Assembly: GCA_034670405.1 (NCBI GenBank)
Contig: JAXDDX010000051.1
Span: 463,501-527,500, forward strand
Reading direction: 5' to 3'
Source of the DNA: Hoplostethus atlanticus
Lineage: Eukaryota > Chordata > Actinopteri > Trachichthyiformes > Trachichthyidae
DNA: 64,000 nt
Shown here: positions 38,682 to 51,675 of the stretch, one piece after another
Layout of the letters: each line of letters opens with the position of its first letter
Position numbering within the stretch: position 1 is the stretch's first letter
Translations under genes and position numbers: made by a program
The notes under the pieces: model-generated
Database searches by the model: none
What the model was told of the DNA's origin: nothing
Seen by the model: only the letters and a program-made list of their open reading frames with translations

Positions 38682-39189
38682 TGGGGGGTGTGAGTGTGGG
38701 TGTGACCTTGACCTGAAAATGACTTTGTGTTTGAGCTAAGTATCAGTCTATTGCGTTTTGGAGCCTCCTGCCATTTAACACATAGCTATATTAGCACGTC
38801 CCACCTTAATCTAACAAGACGAGGACCACATATTTAGAGAAGAAACAAGGCCCGGAGATGAATTGCAAAACTGTGTACACTGCCTTTATGTATCACATGC
38901 AATTTGCGACGGCCTTCCTGACGCACATACAGAAGATGCTACCAAATCTTGATTTATTACCATATGATTTGTGGTTGTTATTGTCAGATATCAGAGAAAT
39001 GTTAATTTTACAAATCACAATTAGTATTTTTACCATTCCCCTAGCCCATGTCAACAGTAAATATGAATACACAATAACATTTGTCACATCTATTGTTTGG
39101 GTGCTGGGGCTTTTACTCATGCATTCCTTACTATCGATTTCTTGTATTGCTGGCAGTCTAGTAATTTATTCTGCTGTTGCAGCCACTGT
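36261..39189. other. Intergenic with small tandem repeats
   Basis: Holds a 17-bp tandem repeat (37413-37454, unit GCACAACTTTTCATTAC, about 2.5 copies), a GGAATG-rich stretch (37100-37145) and the TG tract listed separately. No gene was recognised. Confidence 0.5.
38647..38680. repeat. (TG)n microsatellite
   Basis: About 17 perfect TG units followed by a G-rich tail. Confidence 0.97.
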
Positions 39190-39241
39190 TGCTCTGTCAC
39201 TCTGGATAAGAGCATCAGCTAAATGCCTTAAATGTAATACA
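39190..39241 (-). repeat. Dispersed fish repeat fragment, minus strand
   Basis: The minus strand reads 'ATTTAGCTGATGCTCTTATC' followed by 'CAGAGTGACAGAG'. It is the same motif family as the plus-strand copies near 50309 and 56428. It forms the end of a 128-codon chance ORF (38858-39244). Confidence 0.6.
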
Positions 39242-39805
39242 TGAATGCCTTAAAGATGTTGACCTGTAAATGACTCATCCAGGGAAAATTTACAGTAGGT
39301 GTCAAGGGAGAGGAGAGCAAGCTTTTCGGTGTACAGGCAGTTCCAAGTGGTTTGGGATTTAAGACAGCAACTCCTGGGTCATAGGCCCACTTCTCTCATC
39401 TTTAGGCTGCTGCTGCCCCGTTGCTATTATCTCTAACAGTGGCTAGCTCAGGAGCTCATATTCCAAAGAGGTTGAAGAACGAAAACTTTACGGATGTGCC
39501 AGAAACTTCCGACCCTCTTCAATACACAAGACATTTGGGGATGAGCAAAAAAATTTGTCTGAAGTCAATGACACCTTGCATGTGCTTCTCATCTTCCAAC
39601 ATGAGTTGGCAATCAAGTGAAGCTGACTGGGCGAGTTACTTTGCCCCAGATTTCTAACAGGAGTGAATGAAAGAGTTCTGAGCTCATGGCCGGCTGGCTG
39701 AGAAGTAGTTTGTCCATTTCTGTAACAAGATCTGTCCAAACCTGAGCAATTGGAAAGGCAGCTGTTCTTAGTAAATCACAATGAGAGCCATGGCTTTTCA
39801 CACTG

Positions 39806-40001
39806 AGGAATTAGGAGAGATGGAGGGAGGAGAGGGGGAAGACACAGCAAAAAAGAGACAGAGACAAAATGAGAGAGGGGGGGTCATCAGAAAGGAAAGG
39901 GAGAGAGAGTGAGAGGAAAGAGAGACCAGCTAAAAGAGAGACCAACAGGGAGAAAATGAGGACCAGAGAGACTGACAGAGACAGAGAGACAGTTCAAGCT
40001 G
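39806..40001. repeat. Purine-rich (GA/GGA) tract
   Basis: Nearly 200 bases dominated by G and A on the plus strand with few pyrimidine interruptions, made of imperfect GAGAGA, GACAGAGA and GGAGAGG units. Confidence 0.85.
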
Positions 40002-40519
40002 AAAATCATTTAGCGTTAAGCTAAATGCCAACTAAGAATAGACTTTGAATCAATCAAGCCCAGCTGTCTGGCTGTAGAATTAATATGTCCCCTAGAAAGC
40101 ATTGCCTTTCCCCTAAAGTCTGAAGCAGGGCATATGTTTTCTGAAACATCTCTGAAATTTGTCAAAACCCCTTTGCAAGTGAAAATCCTCAGAGACCTTA
40201 TCATGCCCATGTGGAACACAAAATATGTCATTGGTACACACTAGAAAGTTCATTATATTTGAAACACTATAGCATATCTGGCTGACAATCAAATATACTT
40301 TATTCACACCAAACAACAAAAATAACTTTTTAATTGAAGTATGAAAAAGTATGCATCAGCAGGAAAGTGCATTAAAAGCCCACTTGCATCCTCATAACCA
40401 GCGTACTTGCCTTTTATGCATTCTCTTTGCTACAGGTACTGTGCTTTCTCTGGAGGTTTGACAGCTTGGTTTGGTCCCTGTACATCTCTTCAGAGTTAGT
40501 CTGATCTCTTGTAAGGGAA

Positions 40520-40540
40520 CACAGTGACTATGTCACTGTG
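40520..40540. repeat. Short perfect inverted repeat
   Basis: CACAGTGAC and GTCACTGTG flank a 3-base TAT centre. It could be a factor-binding palindrome or chance. Confidence 0.5.
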
Positions 40541-43500
40541 CAGCCCCTATAGGCATCTCTTTTCAAAAAAAAGATTCCACTTGAACAACAGTAGGAAAAA
40601 CAGGGTCTTTCAGTTTCTCCTCACGCATAACTGCATTTTGAGTTAGCCCTAGTTTCTTAGCACCTGCTGTAATTTGTAAAGAAATACCAGCAGAGCCCAA
40701 TAGTTAGGCTCTGATGCTCAGTCAATTGCCCCATGCACTTGCATTAAACTTCACACTTACTGTGATAACAAGTTAACTTGCTAAATGTCAGGACTTCGGT
40801 GAAGATATTTGCACTTAGTGTTTTCATGCTCTTAAGAATGTGACTAATTGTTTCCAAATTAGCTTATAGATTTTTTTCTCAATGAAACACGCACCATAGA
40901 GCTCTTGTTAATGTCAGCCCAGGTTTTTAAGATAATGGATTTAAAGACAATTCTCTTTCTGCCTCTCTTAAAGAAATGTGTGAAAATGTATTTTGTTTGT
41001 TTATGTTTATGTAGAATGCTGAAGCTGTTGCCATGGTGGGCTGCGAAAAACCCATTTCTGCCACTGATGATATAATGGATGTCAAATGAAACTCAGGTCC
41101 GCAAAAATCCCTTGTCCCCATTTATCACTCTTAATCATTTCCTGCAGATTTCTCAAGACCACATTTATTGAATGCATCTATCTTTCTCTGGCTAGGGCTG
41201 TGGACAAAGATGGATAGCCCCAGTCGAGAGATTTAAGGACTTCCCTAGCCCAACAGAGCAAGGCTGACAGTTCTTAATTCTTCTAAATGCTAACTGCTGT
41301 TCGTCTCAAGCGCACATTTTTCCAACCTGTGCACTCACATGCCTATGCACACACACAATATAGACATGTAGAAATACTTGAAAACATACGGTACACTGCA
41401 CACTACACACATTTAACATGTACTTGACATGTAATCCAAAATCCAAGCAGATTGGATTTTGTTGACAACGTTTCAAGTCTTTATACCTTCACCAGGGTGA
41501 CCTGGGCCAGTTCTACTTAATGATACATTTTGGAATAGTATGCACCTTTAAATGAAATTGCCTCACAGAAAAGCCTCACTTCAGCACTCTCAAAATGTGG
41601 TCAGACCGTCTACACCACCAGACTGCATCTTTACATACAGAGCACAGAAAATGTCAACAGAGATGACTGTTTTCATCTATCATTTACATTTGGTTAACCT
41701 AATGGATCATAAGTGGCAACAGACTTGGCAATACCATTATTAGGAGAGCTCTACAGCCCTGGTACTACATTTGAATTGAGAAGCTTAGTCTGTGAAATTG
41801 GCCTCAAATATTTTGTGTATGCTGATTTCACATTTCAAGTGCTTGCTCCCGATCGTCGAACTTACTCCAGCTCAATCATGAAAAAGAGTGAAGTCAGTGA
41901 CCAAAACATCAAACTGAAGACCCTCTGTGCACTGTAGTTTAAAATGACTTCAACTGTATTTCTCCATTATTCATGAACATTTCCCACAGTCCCCCTACAC
42001 AAAAAAATCTTTTCCTGCTTTTGCACGTGCCCTGCCAAAGGTCATGACCCTCATTAGAAGACGCAACTGGAGAAGGGTAGCGGGGAAGACATTTTTAGAT
42101 GAATAGTCTGAGCTGAATTAGAATGATCTTTGAAAAAGTTTTTTTTTTTTTTTTTTAGCATTTTGGATAGTCCACTGCTACTTCTGCCACACTGCTGCTA
42201 ATGCTGTGGAGAAACACTTTCCTGTTTGCCCGCAGTACCATTTCACTATGTAATCACCTAGCTCATGAAAATTGCAAAGGTGGTGAATAATTTAAAGTGG
42301 CTGCGTTAAAAATTATGTGTTGCACAGTGTCATAACTATGGTGGTCCAGACACAGAGAGAAGATAGCTAAAGTAGATAAAAAGAAATCTGGGTAAAAAAA
42401 AATAGTTCATTTATAGTGTTCACATTACATATTCCTCTGTTCACAACATTTCTTTATTGTTACTTCAGGGTTTACTTAAGTTGAGATGAGGACTGAGCTG
42501 TCATAACAGGAACAGGAGCGGGGAATGTATAAAAAGTATGTAATTATCTGTTTCGATTTCCTGTGTAAATGAATTTGAGCACAAGTTATGCACATGAAAT
42601 AGTAGTTTTAGAATGTAGTTTATCTTGGGTGCCAAGTAAAAGGTTACATGGTTGACTCAAACTCCAACAAACATTGCTCACAAGCAGTTTGGAGGTACCG
42701 CATTTGTCTTTGCAAGCTGTAGAATTGCAGTAAAGGAGAGAATATTGGACTAAGCTGTTCAGCCACATGGGAGAGCCGTAGTGATTTGGTTTGATTAAGT
42801 GCAATCATGAAATCCCAACCCACCAGGGCCTGGTCCAGCCAAGTCCCCCAAGATAAAAGCTCCATGCATTAAATATCACTTTGACTGGGAGAGAATTAAG
42901 ACTGTTTTTTTTTGTAGTGTTGTATTTGTCTGGGTGCTGTGGTATTGCACGTTAACTAAGCGAGTAATGAACCAGATTTTACAGTGGCATAGGTAATGGG
43001 TATATTGTGCATGTGTTGCAGATATCAAAACCAGTGAGGCGTTCAAGAGCAAGTGGGTGATTAAAATAATATGTATTTGTAATAAGCTTGTGAAGCACGG
43101 GCCCTAACTATTATAGTTTATATCATCTTTATAAAGTCGGAAGGACCCTCATCAACAGCTTGGGTAATGCTGATTGGGTATATGTATCTACAATACATAA
43201 TACATAAATGAAAGTCTTTCAATGGCTGTGGTGAATATGATATATCATGTTTTCATAATTCACTTTACCATTCACAGCAGATGGAATCTGCACGATGAAA
43301 TGTTATCATATGTAGGTGGTTTAAAAAATACACATAAAAGTCTTTAAACGTCGAGTCGCAGCATAGTAAATCAACAGGATGCGTTTCTAAACTATACAAG
43401 TCATTATTTCTAGACTAGTTTGGTCAGCATAACAAGTAGTTAATGACGAGTCAGATGTTCATGCAGAGATACCTAATTAGTCGACGACCTTTTAATGTTG

Positions 43501-44051
43501 CCCGCAATGTTGTGTTTTTCACAGTGGTGTGCCACCGAGAGGTTTAGAGAGAACGCTGAGCAGATACTGCACTTCTCCCTCTGATCCAGTCACTGCCAGG
43601 AGTTGTAAATGGCATCACATTAACAATGCCCTGTGGGTAGAAAGTATTCCCTGCATCTCTATGCAGGGTGTTTGTTAAACATTACATGGTCCCATCGCCA
43701 CTGTCTTGCAGGCGTGTCTTTTACCACCCTGATGTCATATCCACTGTGTTTAATGGCACGATAGCCCCAGCTTCAGTATCTTCTATTACTTTGATTACTT
43801 GCTGTAATGAACTCAAAGAATGGATTTACAATTCACCACCAAAGCAATGCCTTTCCTGCGTTGTTAGTTGATTTTCCCACCCCCTTTAGTGGCATAGCAC
43901 ATTTGCATGCTTTGATTAATTTGGCCTTTTTATGGCTATGAGAGACCTGAAATATTGAGTGTTACATATTCCATTTAAACAATGGCTCTTTCATGATGTA
44001 TGTCTCATTCAAAGGTTTTTATGATTGGACGATTTCCTATGGAATATGAAG

Positions 44052-44055
<4 letters not shown>

Positions 44056-44100
<45 letters not shown>
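44056..44100. repeat. (GT)n microsatellite
   Basis: About 22 uninterrupted GT units. Confidence 0.97.
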
Positions 44101-44101
<1 letters not shown>

Positions 44102-47100
44102 TGTATATGAGTGTGTTATATACTATCCATCTCATAACCATTTTAAAGCCAGTCCCCCAGAGCTGAATTGGGAGAAGAAGATGTAAATTGTGTAAATCGT
44201 GCACAATTGTTCATATTTCAAATGACAAAATATCCCCATCTGGATGTTATTTCCATGGACACATCTACACCGGAAGTCAACAAGCAATCATCTTTTTGTG
44301 AGGATGCAAATGCCGTCGCACTCTAAGAGAGGTTTTGCATTGTTTTTCCATACTGATTAATGTTTTTTATGCAAGGTCATTATTTTCCTTCAAGTTTCAA
44401 AATAATAACTCCTGCATTTAATCTTTCATCCCCATTTGTCCTCTAAAATGTCCCTTATCCATCATCATTCAGAAGCTGAAATGGGGCATTTGAGAAATTG
44501 CTATGTACAGTATAATGATTGAATGGAAATACCTCTGACTGATGTTTAATGTAAAAATTCGTAGTCCGTTCTTTTCCAATTCCTCTCAAGACGTCATAGT
44601 CTCAAGAGTCCTCTCAAGAGTCTGTCACTCTAAGCTACTTCCTAGACCTACCTATTGCAATCAAAAATGCCAAGTCATTATAGAGTAGTGCTTCTCTAAC
44701 AAAGATGGCAAAATGCTCAACTGCCTATATATGTGTAAACATTGTGATTTTACAATACAAATATAAAGTTGTTGAGTATGGCAGCCACAAGGTAGGGCCC
44801 AGATGCTGCTCTCTCTCTCTCGTAATTCACTGCACATAAATTGGCCTTGAATGCAACTGGTTTCTGATCCATTTTTGCTACAATGTTTTGAAGTTGGTGT
44901 TTAGAAACTCCTTCCTGAAGAAACATGATCTGTTGACAATGCAGCCAATTGATATATTCTACTCAAAACGGAATGATAGATTGACTGTTTTTCTCACTAA
45001 ATCCCTTTTATAAAGCCATAGCTTGCACAGCCGGAGACTCCGCCAACACCACAACACGAATAAATCCATCAGCCGACAGGGTGTCTACTTAGTCATAAAT
45101 ATGCATGGTGGACTCAATTACTCAGCATGTTATATGCACAGGCGTCCTGGCCATAGTTTACTGTAAACCCCTGTCAGAAACAAGCTTGTTATTTATTTTG
45201 CTCAGGTGAAGGAATCCAAGGTGCAAATGTAATAGTCAGCTGTTTGAAAGTGATTTGTTTTCATGTGGTTTCAGGGTATTAGGAATGGCTGGTGCCATTT
45301 TGGTGATTGAAAACAATCAATTGTACTTCACAGGACAACACAAGGAAATGTGTGATTTCTTACCATCAGTGCAGTGGGTGAGTCTTTTTTCTTCTCTTGT
45401 TTTCAGAGCTCTCTAAGTGAGTTCATGAAGAAGAGCATTGGCATAGAAATCCCCAGGAGCACCTAATAGAACAGATGTGTCCTAATATTCAGTCCAGCAT
45501 ATTTCAAGTAATTATGGCCAATATATCAGTTACAGCAAAGAGTGAAAATATGGGGATGTTCTGAGAGCATGTCTGTGATATTCACTGGTTTATCAAGAGC
45601 TGGGGAGTTGTATTTGAACTGTGCAGCCAGAAGCAGCCATGCAAAATAAATCAAAACATCTCTCTGAAACCATCTAGCTTTTCCCTTTCTAACTAGACAC
45701 AAAACATATTGGTTTGGTTGGTTTTTTAAATAGATTTTTAATCAAGATTAATATGCTGGCAATCCATTTGAAGACATTCATACTGTACTAATAAAGTATA
45801 TATGCTAAACTAATTTCTTGGTCATTTCTTTCGCAAGAACTTAAAAGCTACATAAGATAGATCATGAACACAATAATATTCTGATTGCCTCTTTTCGTCA
45901 TTATTCTCACAACAGGGGATAGATGCTAATAGGTTGTGTGAAGTGGGACAGACTGCTTATTGAACTCAACTAAACACCACCCACTGTGTTGCAATTATTT
46001 TCAGGCCTGTGCCTCAAATTAGAGCTCAATTAATTTCACAATTATACCATTGCAAACTCTTCCTCGGGTCAAAGTTGACAGGGTGGTGAAGGGTATTGAA
46101 ACTTAAAGACCATCATTAACACTGCTCCACTCATAATTATGCTATTAGGCCGGTGGCTCTGCTCAGATGTGAGGTCAATTACAAATATACTTATTAGCAT
46201 GGAAGTATGTTACAGTGTGAAATTTCAACCTGAGGAACAACTGACTCGGTTATCTGCCAATTGCAGTGTGTTCCCCACAAGATATATTCTCTCAAAAATG
46301 TAAATCATTAGTTTGCCAACTTGTTGAAGGAAGTTCAGTTTTCAGGCAGAGGAACTGTCCCGCTGATTGATTTTAAGTGCGTTGGCATACAGTATAAAGT
46401 GGCAATCCAGAACCAGTATGTTCAGACACCGACAAGCGTGAGGCTTCTGGAATGTGGAAAGTTATTCTGCATCTTCAAGCATCTCATGCTTCATCAAACA
46501 ATGTCCCTATGTGACAGAGAAGTGATGCTGGCTTTTTGAAAGGATGTCCTAGCCTAAGGCATCACTGAGTGAAAAAAGAGACTGATCAGCCTATTGAAAT
46601 AAAAGCAAAGAATCTTCTGAGGTGGCGTGGTTTTCCACTTGTTCATGAATAAGTCATCTAGAGCACAACCACTGAGGTAAACAAATCAGTGAGATGAGCT
46701 CCAACTGCAATAGGAGAATTGTAACAGATTGTTCATTTCTAGTCTACTGACTCCTGATGCTGTACTTTGCTTTCCTTCTGAAGGTCACAGGCACTTTGAA
46801 CATCCAGCACAGTAGTCTGAAAATGAGATTCATTAATAATTATCGTTGCCTCACTCCGAGGATCCTGGTAATGTTCCTGAGCAGCAAATATTAATATTTC
46901 AGCCCCGGTAGGAAAGCTTTTAAAGCAGTCATTCATTTGGTCCTTCAAATGGATTAAGACTGATCCTGTTCTCCCTCTTACCTTTTTTTTTTTTTTTTTG
47001 TACCTGATGTTGATATGAAAAAACTCGCAAAACCGTGTTGACAGCCCAGTAATGTCTGGTCGTTTCTGCATCCGCTACTCTGCCTGTGCGCTTTTTTTTT

Positions 47101-48339
47101 TTTTAATAGGAAAAGCCAGTCTGATGAATAGAAGCTAATGGCTTAGATGCATCATGTTGTAGATGAATACAACTTAATGAATAAAGAGCAGATTATATGT
47201 CAAATCACTGGCAATTTTTGGAAGAGTGGAAATTAAGTAATTTAACCCGTGCAGGATGTCAAAATATGGGAATTTCTGGAAAGCCATAACACATCTCAGA
47301 AGAATCGGGAAGCTACTATAAGAGCTGGCTTTGTGTATGAACAATTATACACATTTCCTAAACCTTATGAATGAAGTCACTGTGTAATGAAATGCCTCTT
47401 TCAATAGAGAGAAATCCCCCCTTCTTCCCCGTTGTTCACTGACAAACGCAATTTCCATTCACAATGGTCGTTTTATAGGGCTATTAAGTATATTGCAAGA
47501 AAACATCAATTTGAGGCTTTTATATTTGATCTAAGTGAATTAGGGAGAGTGCAATAAGGATCCTGATAAAGAATTGAGAGTTGGCCCCAAAAGTGCCATT
47601 GGAAACTGGGCAGTGGGGCATGAAGTCCAATGTGAGGGGAATGAATAAGAGGCTCTCTCTGCTAACAAGGTAATCTCTATAGAAAATAAATGAACTTTGT
47701 TCAGTGTACTGTGTGCTGGGCAAGAAAAGTTGCTCAGAGTATATTCAGATACAGCAAGATTCACATTATTAAGGCTGCTGTATGTGTTGGAGGTTCTTGT
47801 TTACGATGACATTATTACTAAGCACCATCCAGATTCATTTGGGAAAACCCTCATTGCCATAAGTCCTGAGTTTCATTGCCATCTTAAAACGGATTATCCA
47901 ATTAGTATTTTTCAAATGCCTTGACAATACGTGGCTGAGCTGTGGTCCAGCTCAGCCAATTTGGGACATCACTTAATATTCAATTCATGAATTGGAAATG
48001 GGATCCTAACTAACTAGGGGTCTATGTTGCAGATGTCTTTCATGAAGGATTGGCTTTGATTTAGGGTGCAATCGGTATCTCAGAAACTCATATTGTTATG
48101 GGTGGATGGTTTTGCAATTAATGGTAAGCTGAGACACAAACATGCCAAAAATGGTGGAAATTGAAAGATGCTGAACTCAGATGTTGAACCCCTCTCGATG
48201 AGCCCACAACAAACTGATTGCTCCTGACCCGATGACTGCTCTGTGCTGTGGATGAATACCAATAAAGTATATGATACTGGGAAACATATTTGTTCCAACC
48301 GAGAATATAAAAGAGCAGTCCACTCAATGCCCTCTATCC

Positions 48340-48364
48340 TTCTTTCTTTCTTTCTTTCTTTCAT

Positions 48365-48395
<31 letters not shown>
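48340..48395. repeat. (TTTC)n microsatellite
   Basis: About 14 TTTC units with one ATTC interruption. Confidence 0.97.
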
Positions 48396-48400
<5 letters not shown>

Positions 48401-49506
48401 ATCCCTCTCACCAGCGTTTTCATTATTTTTGACTTCCTTTGTCTTCCAACTCTCACTTGTTCACCTAGAGACCTTTAAAACAGGACTATTTCGGATACAT
48501 GTATTGGGTTGCCTTTGTCTCTGGCTCTGTTGTTGCAAATGGGGAGGTTTTGGCTGGAAAGAAAGAAAAACATGGCAGTGAGTTCCACTGAGTCCAACTT
48601 TTGTTTGTGTTAATGCCCTAAAGCTTTTATTGGCCTTTGAGATTGCTTTAGAGTAACCCTGGGAGCTGAGCAAGAGAAAGGGAGCATTGCCGTAAAAGTT
48701 GTGAAAACAGTCTTTATAAGTCAATGGCATTCTTCCATAAGACTTAAAATGCTTCAGTTAAAAGAAAATGTACATTTTCATCAGTAATTTCATTTTTGAT
48801 ATATGTTGTATGAATAATATAAGTCAATGCATGTTAAATGGTTTGAGCTTAAAGAAACTACAGATTTCATTTTGATGTGTTAAAAATGTTATAGTGGTTA
48901 AAACAGAGACAACAACAATCATCTATATTGACTAGTATAGTCAACACTATCTATCTACACTGAACCCACAACAAAGAGTGTTACAAAAATATTATTTTTT
49001 AGAAGTGTTACTTCTTTCAAATGACTGAAATAGAATAAATATGTCGTTGACAATGTGTCACGCAAGTTTGAAGGTTTTGTTTTCTGTTCGGTGAAATGTG
49101 ATCTGAAAAATTCATCAACAAATGTTTGCTCCGTGGAGACTGTCATTCAGCATGCAAGTATGCGTGTGTAAAAAAAAGACCAATTGTGACCCAACACTTG
49201 GCTCTCAAGGCTTTCAATCATGCACTTTTCACCATGTTAAGTTTCCCTGTAGAGATGTGTCAGCCAGAGGGCATACTCTGCCCTTCTCTTTTGCATACAA
49301 GAACATTTTGCAGTGTGTCCCATTCCCCATTTCCCCACCTTGTTCTGCATTCATAGTCCGAGAGCATACATACAAATCAGACAGCTTGGGCCTGAATATC
49401 GCATTCTGCAACATCCTCAAAAATCCATTTCTGCTATTGGCAGGACATTGATTCCCCTGTGAATGGATGGTGAGTTCGGGAGGGGACAGCAGAAGATGGG
49501 TGTGAG

Positions 49507-49590
49507 ACAGACACACATGCACTCACACATAGGAATATAACACACACACAAACACACACACGCACGTGCGCACACACACATACACACACC
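49507..49590. repeat. (CA)n imperfect microsatellite
   Basis: A CA-rich tract with CGCACGTGCG in the middle. Confidence 0.9.
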
Positions 49591-50308
49591 AGGGAACCAC
49601 TTGATAAGTGTCTCTGAGCCATGTGGGGCCTGTCCATCGCAGTACCATTAATCCAATCCAATATGTCTGCTTAATGCTGTGTGCCATGAAGAGAGGCAAC
49701 ACTTATCATCTTTAAAGCCTCTGGTAGGACATGGCTGGGGATTTAACTCTTTTGCCTACAGAAGGGAAAGAAACATTCCAAAAAAAGGGAATCATACTGT
49801 ACTTCAAGGAAACCATGTAATGATGTAGTGATAAATTAAAAGGTGGGTAAACTATGACTTCCAGTTTGTGATCATCATAAAGCAAACAACCACTTAAATC
49901 AATTTTATTTTTTAAAAAGCATCAACTTATCCTTTTCCCTTTAGAAGACATACATGTATCTCTAATTGTATGGAAATAGGATAAAGCCCCACACTCTTTA
50001 ACTCCTTTACCCCTTTGCTTATAGAGGAAGAAGAAACATTACAGAACAGAGTCATATTTTAAATTCATCATTCAGTCACAGAGAATCAAATAATAGTAAT
50101 CACTTTGATTTAGATATGATATAGTCCTACACCCTCAGAAAATGTGTGTTACTTTCAACACATCCATGTATCTAGTTTAGTACAACAGATGTTTGCGCTT
50201 ATTTTCATTATTTTCACATATACACAACTATGTTGCATTGAAAAGTAACCCAATTTTGTGTTCCCATAAACTAGACAGACAGATATGATGAAAATAACAC
50301 ATTGCTTT

Positions 50309-50425
50309 TTACATTACAGTCATTTAGCAGACACGTTTATCCAAAGCGACTTGCAAAGGTGATAGTTGACACTATGTGGGGTTCGAACTGCTCATGCTCA
50401 TGCTGACTGAGCTGTCCAGTGTCGG
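50309..50425 (+). repeat. Dispersed fish repeat with B-box-like motif
   Basis: The sequence has 'ACATTACAGTCATTTAGCAG', 'TTTATCCAAAGCGACTTGCA' and, downstream, GGGGTTCGAACTG, which resembles a tRNA-type internal promoter B box (GGTTCGANNCC). This is a very common fish repeat, probably SINE-like. The tRNA-like part is degenerate, so it is not a tRNA gene. Confidence 0.65.
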
Positions 50426-51480
50426 ACAACTTTACAGCCCTTTACACAGCATATTAATTCTGTAGGTAGATTTTTTTTTCTTGCATGCAAATTGAAACCC
50501 ATCTCTCAAGGTCCAATCTGTCCATCTTTCTCACAACATCCTCTGCTCTAAACTAGAAGGAAACCAGCTGTTGTAGTAGTTTGTGTGCATTTCTATATCC
50601 CTTCCTGCACATAAGCGCTCATCAGCAGTAACAATCACCTCTCAAAGTCATTAACAGAAACCAGCAAAACAGAAACCAAAGAGCTGACTTTTAACTTTTG
50701 GAGCCACTGGGTTTTTAAATGTAAATGCTTGTGCATTTTAAGGAAGCAATAAAATCAGCATTATTGTTGATTGTTTTTTCTTTGTTGTTTTTGTTTTGTA
50801 TTGATGCCACATTTTTGTTTGCAATGCATTAAAACATCCATGATTCATAAAGTAATTTTGCCAGCATAGGCCCTGATGTTCCACCCCCCTGGTGATTCTG
50901 CAGTATGTCCTCATTTGTTTTATTGCATGCACAATACATGCGAGCCCATCATATCATATGTGGGGGCATGATCAGTAACACAGCAGCAATAGAAGTGCTG
51001 CATGGTGATACAGGTATGTTCTATATAATTCTCGTTTTCATATGTAGGCTGTTGAATTCTTTATTGCTGTTTAATAAGTGATACATCTATGCCATCTCTG
51101 ACACTTAATTGGGAACATATTCATATTTTCCAATTAACGGAAGCCCTCTTGAGACCCACAACACGACCGAATTTAAGGCAATTAAACAGGTTCATTATAA
51201 ATACAATAATTCCGTTTAATTTGCTAAATTGAGCGATTTACTTTCGTGGAAGGTGGGTGATAAAATCTGCATCAGATAAAGTATTGGTTGTGAATATCTT
51301 CTCAGCGATATGAATAGTTCCGAGTTGAAGTTAGTAGGGAAAGAAAAAGAAAAGCAGAAGAAAAGAACTGTGATTAAATATTTTATTATAGCCTACCATA
51401 TGGTAGAACATATTTAATGTGGAGAACCAGAGTCGCAACATTTTCCCCATCTCTCAGTCTGGATCCTCAGCTCCTCCCCC
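50426..51480. promoter_or_regulatory. Putative upstream/promoter region of the SorCS gene
   Basis: Repeat-free AT-rich DNA immediately upstream of the SorCS first exon. Segment 51040-51250 is dense in AATTA/TTAAT cores, typical of enhancer or promoter-proximal conserved DNA. An AT-rich element ATATTTAAT lies near 51409. The transcription start cannot be placed from sequence alone, and the assignment rests mainly on position. Confidence 0.35.
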
Positions 51481-51675
51481 ATGCGTGCTGGGCTTCATTT
51501 GATCAAATTCTTCAACTTGGACCACTTGGCTCAGCCGCACTTTTTACAACACAGCATTTGGGCAACGCCGCAACTTGCGAAGCAGTTCTATAGCCACACG
51601 CCAACTACGACCAGAAAGGCAGAGAGAAGAGTGGAAAAGGACTTGCATCCAGAACATCTTTCTCTGCCACCAGCA

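Larger units (their letters stand above)
39242..50308. other. Intergenic, mostly unique DNA
   Basis: No exons recognised. Simple repeats are listed separately. Homopolymer T runs occur at 42139-42156, 46983-46999 and 47092-47104. Confidence 0.5.

Noticed and set aside
38858-39244. 128-codon hydrophobic ORF
   Set aside because: It ends inside a dispersed repeat fragment (39190-39241), overlaps an open frame on the other strand and has no recognised family or splice context.
50379-50391. GGTTCGAAC motif as a tRNA gene
   Set aside because: There is only a B-box-like piece inside a dispersed repeat, with no A box at the right distance and no cloverleaf.
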